A stretch of DNA of 64,000 nt from Psettodes erumei (GCA_016785225.1 JAFBJZ010000349.1:78494-142493); one strand, 5' to 3'. Counted from the stretch's first letter, positions 42,201 to 57,200 are shown. The notes: generated by a model from the sequence alone, not told the origin. Program-made: numbers and translations.

Positions 42201-45200
42201 GTCAGTCTATTATTGCTCAGACTGCGGAGGAAGACATGTTGAAGACCAGAAAAGTTTTATTCTACATCTTATTTACTGTCATTTTATTGCCAAAAATTTT
42301 CAAAAATGAGATACTGTGCCATTTATTTTGTTTACAATATTGACATTTGAGAGTTAATGATTAACATCTGATAACAAAATATTGGCTTTTTAAAATATAT
42401 ATACACTTAACAATTTAATAAAAAAGTTTTTTTCACTTTTCACAAATTAAAAACGCTGTTACTGTGCACGCTGGCTCACTTTCACACTATAAAATATGTG
42501 CTGTGCATTTTCTGTAGAAATATACCCTGCCAACAATGCCCTGCCAAAAAAGACGCAGAATGCAGTAAATTGACTGAAAGGTAAATGAAAAACGAGTGTG
42601 TATAACTTTAAAAAGAATCAAAAGGTTTTTATAATATAATAGGCACTAACTGAATTTCCAGTCTTTTCTACTTTCAACAAAATCTTCAGCTGAACAGTAT
42701 TTGACATTATGAGCTTTCTTTCTAGCCGCTACAAGGGAAAACATGAAATGATAAAACAATATTTTGTATCTTACTTAACAAAGCCGGTGATTTTAAGCGC
42801 TGGCAGAGAGTCCATGAGACGCTTCACTCCTTCATCTTCCAGCTGGTTACTTGATAAACTGCAGTCAGAAGAAAGAGTTGCTCATTGTTCACACCAGCTG
42901 TTCAGTAAGAGAGTGCTGGTTTGTATGTGTGAATCTTTAAGAGTGTGTGTGGCACGTACTCCAGGTCAGACAGCTGAGGACCCTTCTGCAGGATCTCAGT
43001 CAGTCTCTCCATGTTGTCATTGTTCAGGCTAAAATGAGTTAACCTGTGCGCACACAGTCATTCAGGCAGGGAGACAAGCACATAATACAGAAATGTATGG
43101 ATGTTTTGGAAAACTGAGCTGTCCAAAAAATTAATATCCATCAAGTTTAAAAAAAAAATTATATCAATAGACTGTGCACAAAACAGCTTGTCAGTTGCTG
43201 ATCACAGACCTGCAGCTGGCTTGCTCTGCTTTCACTCTGTCAAAATGGATGAAGCATTCACTCTCAGGCCTGAGGAAGAGATCAAAGCAGCATTAACTGA
43301 CAAAAACATTCTCCATGGCAGATTATTGCAGGAGCCCATTCATTATAAATAGTCCTCAGCATTGTACCCACAACTGCTGATTTTCATACTTTGATGACAT
43401 AGATTGGTATCATACCTGAGCTCTACTGATGACACTCGCTGACTGATCGTCAAACAACTGACCAAATCCAGTGCCCCCGTTGTGGAAAAGGGGCTGTTGC
43501 TGACACTGGAGGAAGAGAGGATAGGGTTGATTCAAATTAAATGAAAAGGTAATCAAATAATTTTTAAAAAACGAATGCTAGATTAAATAGCTTTAAGGGT
43601 TGTGGTTGTAAATGAACTATAGATATTTTAAAATTTCTCTTATGGTGATCCTACCAGCAGAACGTTTCCTGTCATACCGTAAGCACTGACACAGGTATGT
43701 CTGTATCTATATATAATAACATCTGAACTCGTGGATAGCACCATCATGTATTTATTTTCCCCATCATAATAGCCAACAATACATGCTGGGACTATTTTAA
43801 ATATTCATACAGATCACACTACTCCATCTGTTTATCTGTTAATATTCCTCAAAATGGGCTGCAGGGGTTGATCATAGTAAGAGTGTCCCACTACAGAAAT
43901 GTTTATTCACTCTCACACATGAAAACCATCCACCTTCATTAAAATATATGTGCAGTTTAGTGTGTATGTCTTACTTGAGTCTCTGCAGTGACACCACCTT
44001 TGGTAGGACTTTGAGCAGATTCTTGATTGTCTGATCTCTCAGTGAGCTGTGAGACAAACTGACACAACATAAAAGCATGTCAATGTCTGCCTGTGGAGTG
44101 ACATCATGAAATGATTACACATGGATAAACAGTTGTTAAGTCTTACTCTAACTCCAAATGGGAGCGACACTGGGCCAATCCCCTGCATAGTGTGGTTATG
44201 TGAGATGGCAGGAGGCTGCTGTTGTTTATCCTACAAAATAATAGAGCATCACTTCTCTGTTTTTTTATTCCAAATAATGACATGTGGTACTGTAAATGTA
44301 GAGCTGCAACTAACAATTCTCAGTTCTTATAATTATTTTCACAACCAAACATTTGAAGATTTGGTCAATAAAATCCCAGGTGATGTCTTCAGAGGTCTTG
44401 TTTTGTGGAATGAACAGACGAAAAACTAAAATAATTAAAACTACAGCAATGAAAGATGAAGAAGAGCAACAAATCTTTACTATTTTCTGACTAATCAATC
44501 AATCAAACGATGAATCAAAAATACTGAACTCATTATCACTCTGTACCTGAATATCTTGAGCTGCTGTTCATCATCCCTGACAAATAAGACGAGCACAGAA
44601 TTGGCTCATTAATATACAAAGAAAAATGTAGACAGTGGTATTCAGACATGTGGTGGTTTTCATAAATGCAGTTGTTTTTTGTACCTTTTACCAGAGCAGA
44701 ACTTCAGGATCAACTGCTCCTGCCCTCCATCACTGTAAAACCAACCAGACACCATCAGAGTGACATTCTGCGTGTTAATGATGCACTTTTTTATTTTTCA
44801 TAGAGACATAACTGAGTGGCTTTAAATGAGCATTTGTCAGATGGCGCAGTTTTTAACTGGCAGCTTGCCGTGTTGGTGAAACAGGTGCTCACTCTGTTGC
44901 TGTTCTGATATCATCATTAAATGCCTAAAATGTGAGATAGAGAATACCTGATGTGAATTTCTGTTAAGTTGTTACAGGAGCACAGAGCACCTGCCAGCAG
45001 CACCACCCCTTTCATGCTGATGTTATTGTTGCTGGCACTGAAATAACACACAAACACAGTTCAGCCAGCAGGAAGGACAGGATTTCATTAAATATGGGCT
45101 ATTTACTGTATACTGAATGCCCTGGGGTAAACATAGTAGATAGCGTAAGCAAATTTTCTTTGGAATATGCTTGGCAAGATAATAATAGCCCTGCTTCTGC

Positions 45201-48200
45201 CAGCTTATGGCAAATTGATCAGCTCTCTTTAATAACAGTTCCATCTTTCCTTTAAAAAAAACAAATTTTCTATCTCAACAAAGAAGCTATGGTACAAACT
45301 GATGCTGCTAAGGCCACTTGTTTAGATTAACTACAGATACTTCTTTTTCTTCTTTTTTTCTATCTGGAGCGTTTTTCTGTCTTTTTCAATTCGACATTTT
45401 GTTGTCATTTAGTTGTGTGAGCCTTACTTGATTTGCTGGATGCGTCTAAGATTTGGCAGGACTTCCAGTAACTTTCTCAGACCAATGTTGCCCAAAAAGT
45501 TGCTGGACACACTGATAATAAAGGAGAGAAGGGAAAAAAATAAAAGAAGAGAAACAAACAGTACAATTTTGGAGAGCTGCAAAAATAAAGGGGATGCTCA
45601 GTAATCTGGTGATGCAGAAAATGCAAATGTATAACAACATAATATCTAAATAACATGTGTGCATGTCTGATGACCAAAAACAGCAGATGAGTTTGACTGT
45701 TGTAGTTATGATCACTACAGTAGACTTGAGTGGATACTGAATGTCAACAGTGATGCTGGTTTTGACAGTTTAGGATTTGAGGGTGTGTCAAGGCAGGTTT
45801 ATGCAGGACAAGCTGTCATACACAAGTATGTCACCCTTTCAATGTGTAGATGGTTTTTGATTGTGTGCACCCAACCATGTCTTTATGTGTGTCTTACTCC
45901 AGCACAGTGAGATCACAGGAGGTCCCCAGACTCCTCCACACTCTCTCCAGATCAGCGTGCAACAGACCGCAGCTGCTGAGACTGACAGAGACAACACCGT
46001 CATGATTACCATCATAATCATCATCAGCACAAACAGCAATATCAGCATCATCGTCTGTATGATTGTCATTTCCCACATATTTAGATGTGCACAGACATTC
46101 CAGCCCCCATGAACAAATGAATCAGTATTTCTCTCCCTAATTCCAATCTGCATTACACCCCACCCCATCATCTTGTTACAACATAATGCACTCAGAACGC
46201 TTAAAATTGATTTCTTAAAAAGTAAATAGATGACTTTATACATACCATAGTGTTTTTGAAATTTCATCTGCAGGCTTTCCACTCCTTCCAGAGAACACTA
46301 TAGACACCTGAACAGGGTCTGGACTAGACTGCAGTCTAAAAATAAAAAAAAATTGCAAGGCTAAAAATGATTACAGAACAGTGTTATGAGCATTTATTAA
46401 TATTTCCAGTGCCTTGCAACAAAGAGGAATATTGTAAAATATTGACACGTTGCAGGCTAACCTTAAACAACTTAAATATATACTGACTGTTTTTACACAG
46501 GAGTCTGGAGTGTGGCCGTGGTCTTGCCTGATATGAGTTATTGTGTTATTTGTTTATGCTGTGTGAGCTTTGCATCTGTGCATTTATGGTATGCAATGTA
46601 CATTACTTGTGTGTTTGTACCTGATATGAAGTCCTGCCACAGCAGGTAACTTAGAGAGCAGAGCAGTCAGAACCACCAAGCCCTCCACCGAGGAGCAGCT
46701 GTCATTGAGACTGACAAAAAGACAAGTCAACATCAACAAACTGCTGTTCATTTCTTTACAGATGCTGAACACTATGTTTTGTACTTGTCTATCCTTAAGC
46801 GCTAAAAATGTAATGATGCATTAAAGGTATTAGGAAATGTATTTTTGGATATCTAGGTATGAACAAGTAACAAAATTGCATACTGTATGGCAAAAACTAT
46901 ACCAAACATTATATGCAGACTACATGGAGCTTCATGTCAGTACTATATAATGTGCTTTGTGATGGACAGTCTTACATGATCTCGTTGGTGACATTGAACT
47001 TTGGTAAAAACTGAGACAGTGTCTTTAGGACTTCCACATCCCACTGGCCTCCAGACAAACTAGGATGCACGCAAACAAATACAAAAATACATAACTTCAT
47101 TGGCATCCCATTTGTATAAATATACAATATGTGATAAGAGACACATTGTGCTTCTAATCAGGAAAAATCAAAAATAAAGCAAGAAGAAGCAAAAAGTAAG
47201 TTAATAACTGGCTGTGTATTTTCTTGGTCATTAATTTGAAAGAGAAGTATTTAGGGTTGCTTACTCCAGGACGGACAGGGCAGGGCAACGTGCCAATGAA
47301 GTGGCAACTTTTCGCATCTCAGACTTGTTCCATTTCTGGTTCAACAAGCTGGAGAAAAATAATAATGTTGAAAAATAACGTTGATAAATATCAACATTGA
47401 AAAACCATAACATGAATCACATTTCAATCAATCTGCTCAGGAGCTAATTCAGTTAATTAAATCCGGTCCAGGTCTCATAGTGGTAGTACAGCAGTAGTGC
47501 AGCAGCACTCAGATCAGAGGTTCAGAGGTCAAGAATTCTGGTTAAGATAAACTGTTTAAAAAACAAGTCAATGTGTGTTTACTTCTGTTCATAGTAGCTT
47601 GCACACAACCATAATTTAGGAGGAGCAAAGTTCCTCAAGGAAATAGGCTATACACCTATGTTTTGGAAAGTATTCAACCTGTTTAATGTCTTACCTGATT
47701 GTTGGTTCAGACTTTGATATAGAGCTGCACAGGGGAAACATAAAAACAATGGAAAGCATAAGACAGGCTTTTGGTATTTTTTATGGTTTTAGTAGTTTTA
47801 TCAAACCATAGAACCCACCTGGTCATGTCTGAGTTCTGGGAGAAAGTTACAATCACTTCATTCATTGCACTGCAACAGGAAAAAAGTATATTGTTTAACA
47901 GGTGATAACGATTTCTACTCGCTTTCACTTATGACTGACTTATGACCTCACTGACTTGAGGTCTCTAAAATAATTTGTGAAAAATACAGTCAATAAATTG
48001 CAGTTATGTGTGTGGTGAAGCCTGTGTGGGTATAATGTATGACCTCTGTGATACATCATGCACAAATGATGACACATGCAGCTGCCAGAGTGTGTGTGTG
48101 TGTGTGTGTAATCATACTCTACGTGAAGAACTTGGATGTTCAAACACACAGACATTTTCCCAATGAGATAGTTCACTGCTTTCAGAGTGCTGTTGTTTCT

Positions 48201-51200
48201 ATTCAACCTGTAAGTTGCAAGAACACACACATTAAACTCCAAACACACACACACACACACACAAACCTTGCAAAATTATAACATACTGTATCATAGTAAT
48301 TAAAAAGCAGCAGAAATGGGAACTTACGTCACAGAGACCAGTCTCGATAGTTTGGAAAAGATGTCAGCTATGCGTATGATCCCCTCATCTTTCAGATTGT
48401 TGTCACTTAGACTTGAACGCACAAACACAAAAACAAAAGCTTGCTGTCAAATTTTAGAACTGCATCAGTGGACTAATGTTGTACATGAAAGACAGAAAAT
48501 ATACTTGATTTCACTGATGTCTGGACACTTCTCCAGAGCAAAAGCCAAACTGGCTGCTCCTGTCGCAGTCAGACTGGCACCACAAAACCTGGAGAAGATA
48601 CCAACAATACATCAGCTATAATAACATAATGGCAACAATAATTTAACAATCTATACAGCGTTTTTCAATAAAACATTACTAATTGCATCTTCTCCATGAG
48701 GAAAGTAGAACATCATTTACACTAAAAATTAATCTTGTGAAATAAATATACTTATCATAAAATAAAAATTATGTTTAATTAATTAAATGATGCTCCAATG
48801 TCAGGAATATGAAAAAGTTGAATAAGAGTGTATGCTGTATGTAAATGACATAGCTAAGGGTAGGACAAAAAAGGGAAAAATCTTAATGTGAATCTTACTC
48901 TAGTTTTCTCAGGGTTGTGACTTTGGGCAGAGTAGAGGACAGCTTCTCAGCAAACTTGTCACAATACCTGCGGCTGCGAAAACTGAAAGTGCACACATAG
49001 TGAAAGAGAACAGGCATCATTCACAGTGACACGTGCCTAAGTGTTGGATTGAAAGCAGAGGCGCCAGCTCTCGCCCAGAATATGTTGATTTATTAGGTGC
49101 AAGGTCTAAGATCGCCGATGTGTTTTACAGGTAGAACCTGTTGAAGCTTGGTCTGTGTCCTTGCCAGTTTCTCTTCTGATGCTTTCTGCCTTTGTTCTTT
49201 ATTGTTTTACATTTCAACTGCTCTTGCCTGATCAGGGTCCTGTTCCATAGAAGTTTACGCATTGTTCATTCTCTTTTAGGCTGACCTCATAAAATACACC
49301 CAAAGGTAGTCAGCTATCATTTTGTACTTGAGTCCAGCTTATCTAATTGTTAAAGTGAGGGTCATTAAGTGTTAAACGACTCGACCAACCACAGGGACGC
49401 AGCAGTGAAACAAAGAGCTCCAGGAAGTTTCTCAGTGTGCAAGGCAAAGCAGCAGATCTTTTTCAGAGCCACTCCTGCTTTGGCCTGCTTCCTGAACATC
49501 CACAAGCTAAATGCAGGTTTTTAGATTCCTGATGGCTTAACACCATCCACTTCATCATTCCTGTGTGTTACCACTGCAGTGTTCAACTGCCCCTTAAAAT
49601 TCACCACCCATCTGGTCATAAAAATAGGTCTCAGCCTCACAGTCTCTGTGCTTCATTTTGACTGTGCATTCATCTGTGCGTTGTGTTCTTGCACTTAACA
49701 TGGCATCATGGATTTTATGATACACATTATAATTTGCTCCAGTGGAAGCAGTTAATAATCATGCAGCGTGTACAACAACTTCTGCTCCTGAAGTAGTTTC
49801 AAAAAACATATATTTTCATTTTCAAAAGAAATGCTATTTTTACTAATTCTGTGTGTCCTGTGTGGGAGTGATTGCATCCACCTACCTGAGGTACTGAATG
49901 TGACACCTGGGCAGGACATCTAAACACTCCGGCTCCATTGAGCATGATCCAAAGTCCAGTCCAGTGTCATGATCATCTACTGAGTTCAGTACAAAAGCCA
50001 GGGCATCTATATCATTAGGTAACAGCTGGATGTTGCGCAGCTCCAGCGTGGGTCTTGTACCCACAACACTCTTGGCCAGTTGGTGGTCCTGGCTCTCCTG
50101 GATGCAGTGGCAAAGCTCCAGTATCTGGGAAAATGTAAGAAAGAAAAAGCAGTAAGGAAGGAGATAAAGAAAAAAAAGGTAGACTGAAAAATCAAACACA
50201 TATGAGTTTATCGATTTTTATTTCTGCTCATAGTACCTTGGGTCCAGTGAGGGTGTTGCTGTGGCACATGTTGTTGAGCAGTTTCAGAACAAGGGCTTGC
50301 CGTTGCTGGACCCATCTCTGGACTCCTGTTCCACCAGAGACCCTTGCTAATTGAACTAAGGCTGGAGCGCATTGTTGGGAAGCCAGACCGGACACAAACA
50401 GGTGCAGAGAATTAGTGAAGACTGTCCTCTGGTCGGACTTTTTCGTCCAACGTGTTTTCAGACTGAGTCTGGAAGAACAGATTAGAACAGAAGATAGAGT
50501 CAACATTTTCATCAGATGTCGATTAACGTATAATACAGCTACATGACAATGTATATATATATCAATTAATACTAGGTTTTACACTGGGCTTTTTGTTTCT
50601 TGTTTTTTATATTGTAAAGGTAGTCTGTGTTGGTGTGCTCGAGTGCATTTCGTGGGGTTTTTTTGTGTAACCTTCAGCTACCTTCAGTCACTAAAGGCAA
50701 TCAGCCAGAAGTGTAAAAATGATACCCTACTGTAACAGACTCACTGGACAATTACAACTGTTGTGATATTTTTTTTTCTACTGCTACAGCTCACTGTGCA
50801 GACTTGGACAGAAGACGTGGGGAGGCAGGAGTCTGACATGCTAAAAATGTCCCCAGCTGCCAGAGACGTCTATGGTATATGTCATGTGTCTCCTCTACAG
50901 GCCACCATGCAGAGTTACAACTTAATTAATTCAACATGTGTATTAACAGGGATATACATTTCCTTAACATTAGACAGTTTTGTAATAGCCTTTGACATAA
51001 ACAACACCCTTTTGCTGTAAAAAAAAACATGAATAAATACATGAATAGATAAAGTGAGTGTGTGTCTTTTTTTGCATTTGAAACCTGAGATGACTGGTTA
51101 AGCAGCAACGGCGAGAGAAAAGGGTCGACTGGAAAGATAATTTATAAAATATCCGAGGCTTTTGCTGAGTGACAGTGGACACCTCGTACTGCGTCACATC

Positions 51201-54200
51201 CCCATCTCATTTTCAGCCCCCCCCCGTCTGCTGACCCCCTGGAACTCCACTGCCAGGATTGGACCATCTGTTTTGTGCCTGCATAAGTGTATTTCTGACG
51301 TCCTTTTAGGGAGGAAGGTAACACATGTCACATGCTGTCCTCAACTTACACAGCTCATTTTCTTTCCTTGGCCAAGTTATTCCTGGTATAGAGCCTGACT
51401 ATATATGGACTCTATATCACTCTTCTGCCTCTGTCAATATGTGGCCAGTACACACACCACTGCATACAAATAATTTAGGTGCAAATTTGGAAATTAGCTT
51501 AGATTTATATGTACATATAAGCTCTGAGCATGGTAGACATTTGAATAGAATTACGATTGTAGATTTGTTGTTGTTTATGAGATCGTCTTTCAAGCTTGAT
51601 TTACGAGGCTCTATTTTGGTGGCAATGCAAAGAGTGGCCCAAGCAGCACAACAACAGGTTGGTGTGTACCTGATTTTGTGTCCAGAAAAGATCACATGGT
51701 GCAAAAGTGGGAGGAGAGGTGTCAACAGATCGTACTCCAGTGAGGCAGCGCAGAGCAAATATGGTATTTGGAAAACTGAGTCCTATAGAGTCCTATAGGC
51801 TGCACTCTAAATATCTGTGTGTGTGAATCAGGTCTGTTTCAAGAATGTCACATAGCTGATCATTTTGTGATTCTGTCAGAGGACACAAATTCAATAATTA
51901 AAGGAAATGCACAGCCATTGGGCAATAAAGTTTTATAGTATAAATAAAAACAATGTAATTAAGTGAAAACAATGCCTTTACATTAAAACAGAGCCCATGG
52001 CTTCACCTTCAGAAAGAGCAGCTGACAGATCCATGGAGGAACACCCCCATGGTCTGTAATACAATTCCCTCGTATTCATTTCCAGCCCCACTTCCTACCT
52101 TAAATTCATTTCCTTACCTCTTCTTGAGCTGCTTGTCGCTAACATCATTACTGGTCATGATCCTGAGTGCAGCCAAAAACTCCTCTATTGTCAGATGAAT
52201 GAAACAGTAGGCAGTGACAGGCATCACATCCTCAAGTCTGAGCTCCACCTTCCAAGAAGATAGGGACAAAGGTGAAATTCATTATGATGTGCTCTGTGAC
52301 ACTGCAATGCTCACCGTAAAAAAGAAAAAGTAAAATTTGTTTGTTTTCCTTTCGCAGTCATGATGAAGTAAGGAAGAGGGTTGTTACAGTGTTGCTGAAC
52401 TATTTACACATACACAACCATGTCTGACCTGTGAGAGGAGCCCTGTCCTGATCGAAAACTCCAAAATGTCCGGGGGAACATCTTCTTTCAAGAAGAGGAT
52501 CTTTCTTTCCTGTAAACCTCTCCAGGCCAGCTGACTTAGCTCACACAACTCAGATCCATACTGACTGATCGCCCTGAAGACAGTGCTGCACAATCAGAGA
52601 GACAACAGATTAGCCCAGCTACTTTTGTGTCATATGTAATGTAATTGTTACATTATATAATTATGGATATAAATAAATTAAAAATGTAAAAAAGTGAATT
52701 TAAACTGAAAAGTTAGTATAACTTTAAAATTAATATTTTACTTTACTACTTCTTACTGTTCTTTCTGTACTACAATGTTTGTATGACATTTTGGTGCATC
52801 CCTTTTTATATCTTTTTTCCATTTGTTTTAAGAACTATGGAAATGAAATGTTACATGTTACGTATCAGTGGTGTGAAACATTATTAATACATTCAGTGCT
52901 TTACTTGGTCTTTACCTCTGTGTGGTTTCCGTGGTCTTTACAGTGTCAGTGTTTCCACGTTTATTAGAGTCACAGCTCAGAAATGCACCAAGAACAGTGA
53001 GGTAGACCTGGGTAAGAGTGGAGGGTAGCTGGAACAACGCGTGAGGTAACTGTGCTCTGCCGTTCATCCCCTCTGTCATTATTTCTTCACTCCCTCTTCT
53101 TCCTTCTCTTTCAATCTGCACTCCTCTTAGTTCCTTTTCTGTGGCTTTGTTTCCTGTCTCACTTTCTCTGTCTTCTTCTCTGGAGAATACTTTTGCTCCT
53201 CCCTCTTGATCTTCCTGCAGTAGATGCTTTAGACAGATGCAGCAGATGTTGCAGAGGGCGGGGAGGTATGACATGGCAAGGAGGTGTCGACTGGAGAGGA
53301 GGAGATCCACTACCTGTGTCCTGAGAACACTGTTTGCCGAGTCACCTTTTGGAGCGAGATATAAATTAGCCCAGATAAACTCAAGGTGGACCCACACAAG
53401 TCTTCTCACTGATTTGATGAAAATGTAAATTTACGCATATTTTTACCTTTTACTCCAAAGAAGTTATCCACATACTCCTTGATCGCATTGCAATCCCATC
53501 CCAGCAGCAGCCCCACTTTGTCTGATACACCCTCCAAATCCATGACATCAGAGACACGACATGTGACCAGCACAGTGCATCCCGGGAGAAGCTGACGATT
53601 TAATAACCCTGAGATAAGGTCTGCAACAGGCAGAGCCTTTTCAGGGTCCAGCAGTTCTCTCTGCACCTGTTGTGTGGTGAGTTTGATGTTAAACTCATCA
53701 TAGCCATCCAGTACCCAGCAGCTCTGCTCTGGATTAGAAAGGAGGTAATCCACAATGGCTCTCTGCTCAAACACAAAATATAAGTATAATGTAAGACCAA
53801 CAAAAACAATGTATCAAATTACCTAATTGAAAAGTATTAGAGTGCATTGGATTTGTTATTACAGTTGTTTAAATACAGCTAGGTGTGGTTTGCTTGTGGT
53901 ATCAAATACCTGTTCAATATAAATCTCCAGGAAGCTAAAAGTGGTTGATATGTTGAGTGGGAATACAATCAACTAAGGTTGTCAGACAGTTTCAGCTGCA
54001 CTGATGCAAGAAGTAACCTTGACTGAGATGTGCAAATGAAGAGATGAAGCTCAACTGCATCAAACATCATACCTGCACCTCCTCCAGGGAGTAGTCTTTT
54101 TTCAAAATCCTGACAGTACTAATGATGGACTCCCATTCGTTTTGTTTGAAGAGCCCCGACTTCATTGTTCTCCCTCTTCTGAAACCTATGCCTTTGTCTG

Positions 54201-57200
54201 TAGCAATCTCTTGAGTAGTTTGTCTGAATAACTAATCTCCTGCTTCCACCTCTTGTTTTTGCCTTTTGCTTGAGAAACATATAGTTCTGTCCTTCAGAGA
54301 ATGTTGTATTTTGTTATGATTTCAATGGAAATTTTGGAGAATTTAGAATTTTCCCATTAGGATCAACTCTGGCAACTATGCATAGCTTTATGAATACGTC
54401 CCTTATGACATGCCAATCCACCTGAGAGCAGTGTCAACACTCATTTCAGTACTGCTTCAGAACTCCACTTCAGGACTGCCTGCTGTAGAAGCTGTTGCTA
54501 AACTTAATTTGCTGATTTGAAATGTTACTTTCTCAGGGTGCTCCACTACACTAACAGTTAGAGCATATACCACAAAAACCCTGGTTGACTTCTAGCCAGG
54601 GGAAGCTGTGACATGTCCATTTTTCTACCCATGTTTGAAAAAAATGAAAATTTATACCTTTTCATTGTCGCCACCCTCCGGAGGGAGGTAGTGTCGGAAC
54701 AGCAGCTCAACCAAGGAGAGAGGGCTGGACAGTAGATTGAGCTGACGAAACTCCAGCAGGACGAAGAGGTGGGATGAAGGGATTGGGCCCTAGATGATGA
54801 GAGAAGGAGAGAATAAAATACAGACAAAAGCAAAGGAGAAAAAAAATATTGAGAATCTGTCATCCTGCATGCTGGTGATGATCGTTTCCTTTATGTTTTG
54901 TGTAGTGTCTTAAATGTGTTTTTAGTATGGCATGAAGGTTTGGATAGGGCTCCTGGCCAGGGCTCACTTTTCCGCGTGTTTTTTACTCCATTATCAGTGA
55001 CAAAAATGTAGAGTATCTCACATAGTTCGGTGGCCATGTTGGTATTGATCATTAACGATAAATGAGGATTTTTGTTGCCAGTCTCTTACGACAGGTTGCC
55101 TGACATCACTCCTCCAAACTGAGCACAGGCCATGTCATTGCCATGGGTTAGACTCACATTCAAGTGTGACCTGTGATTCCAACTGAAATCCAAAGATGTC
55201 ATCTTTTTTTTTGCACATTCTCGTCAAAACCTAGTGCCTCCATTACCCACAATGCAACTGGACCTCAGAGAGTTTGGCCAGAGTTTAAGGTGTGTTATGC
55301 TGGTAACTTGGTGATTGTGCCTCTAGCCTCAAAAATCTGAAAATATTTAAATATTCAAAAGCTTTCACTTGTAGTGACCCTCTATTGCTTCTCAGCAGCT
55401 GATTTCTTAGACTTTTTTCTAACATCTCCTTAACAATATAAATGATCAACCCCAATATCAATCCAGCATATCAGAACCAAATATCCGTTATAATGCAAAT
55501 ATTTGCTTAAATACAGCTACTGAATGACAAGAGAGTATGTTAACTTACAAGACCACATGCCCAGTGCCGTCCTAAACAAGACATCACCACGGTTTTTCCT
55601 GATCCAGCCTGGCCAACGACAACTGTCACCTTCCCTGCACATCCTTGAAGGAAGGTCTCCAATGTCACTTTTGACTCCAGAGACCCAAAAGCCCCATCAG
55701 GCTCTGAGTTTGGTGAAGAAAATGGGTTTTGTTAGTCCACAACAGAAGAGGTTTTGTCTGTATGGTGGTGCCACATTATAGAAAATATTTTTTTAGTTTT
55801 TTCCTTTCTCACCCTTTTAATGATGTTTTAATTTTTCATTTCAAATACCCACATTGAGTTACATTCTTAAATCTTAATTGAAAATTTGAATACAATCAAA
55901 TAAATGTAACAGATTCTTGGTTTGCCATAATAATAATGATTAAAAAAAACATATTGACCTGGTGTTCTGCTCCCTCTGTCTGCTGAGCCAGGAGTTTGAA
56001 CCGGTCTGTCCCTGCCTCTGTTTGCTGTTCTTAGGCTGACCCACACATTCTCTGGCTGGACCTCCTTCACCAGGCCCTCACTCAATTGCTTCCACCTCCT
56101 CAGCAGTAGGCCCATCACTGCAGCAATGTACTGTTCCCAGTGGTCTGTAGTAGAAGACATTGTAAAACACAGTAATTCTGGATGACAATTTCTTGAAAGG
56201 GAAAATTCTTCTTCTTGGGGAGGTGCAAAGTCGAACAAATTGGAAAGCAGCCCCCTTTTTAATAAACTGCACCATAAGCACATGAGCAGGTGATTCCTTT
56301 TTAAAATATTTAATAGCAGATTTAACAGTCAACTTTTAGTTTGTGTGTTTGTTAAGTTGCTTTAGCCATCTAAAAGATACAAAATTTAGAAAAGTCACAG
56401 TACAAGATAAGGTATATTTAGTTTGGAAATATGTGGGTCTGATGTATAAAATACACACTTGAACATGACAACTGGGTTCACCTTGGTAACATAATACTCA
56501 TAGATAGTAAAGGAAACATAGTTAACATGCCTGGTTTACGGCCACAATTAACACACTACTGTGGAATGTAAACATCTCATGTCTTTCGCTTTTGGTTTTT
56601 ACTGTCTCCGGAAACTCTGTCTGCAGTTTTATGGTTACGGCTTGATGTAGGTATAGCAAGCCAGCACAATGCTGTTGAAATCATCAGTCAGTTACTGTAT
56701 TTATGCTCTGTTCTGGAAGAGCAAACGTTTTATTCCCAGGGATCAAGAACAGTATCAGGGACAGGGTATGAAATGTGCATGTGCAAATATGAACCTAAAT
56801 AAGTCTTGACCATGAATAAATTATGACTACCGGCTTTCACTTTTTTCAATGAACCAGTTCAATTAGAGTTGCTCACCCAGTGAATGCATACACCAAAAAG
56901 ATTATAGGGCAGCTCATGACAAATGTAGGGAGACACATTGTCTCTGCTTCAGCAAAATTATCCCATTGACTTAACATTTTAGTTACAAAAACAAAATGGA
57001 GTAACCTGCTACACCTTATCCAATTCTCTACATAAGTCAGAGGACTCAAACTAGTCAGTGGCTATTTGCCAGATTAGTTTGTGCATTTGAATGGAGCTGG
57101 AACAAAGTGTCATGTGTATGTTCTACCAATCCGTGGGCGTTTGAATAGATGCTGCTCTGATGATAGCAATGACGACTCCTCCGTTTCACTGGGACTGGAT

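Noticed and set aside
45839..46282. 147-codon minus-strand open frame overlapping an nlrc5 LRR exon
   Set aside because: It reads through intron sequence; only 45898-45981 fits the repeat, and that is in another frame.
49000..49880. Long intron checked for an extra LRR exon or RNA gene
   Set aside because: No 84-nt repeat frame with splice sites and no tRNA-like fold was seen.
51325..51798. 157-codon plus-strand open frame in an nlrc5 intron
   Set aside because: No recognised domain or repeat family, and opposite to the gene.
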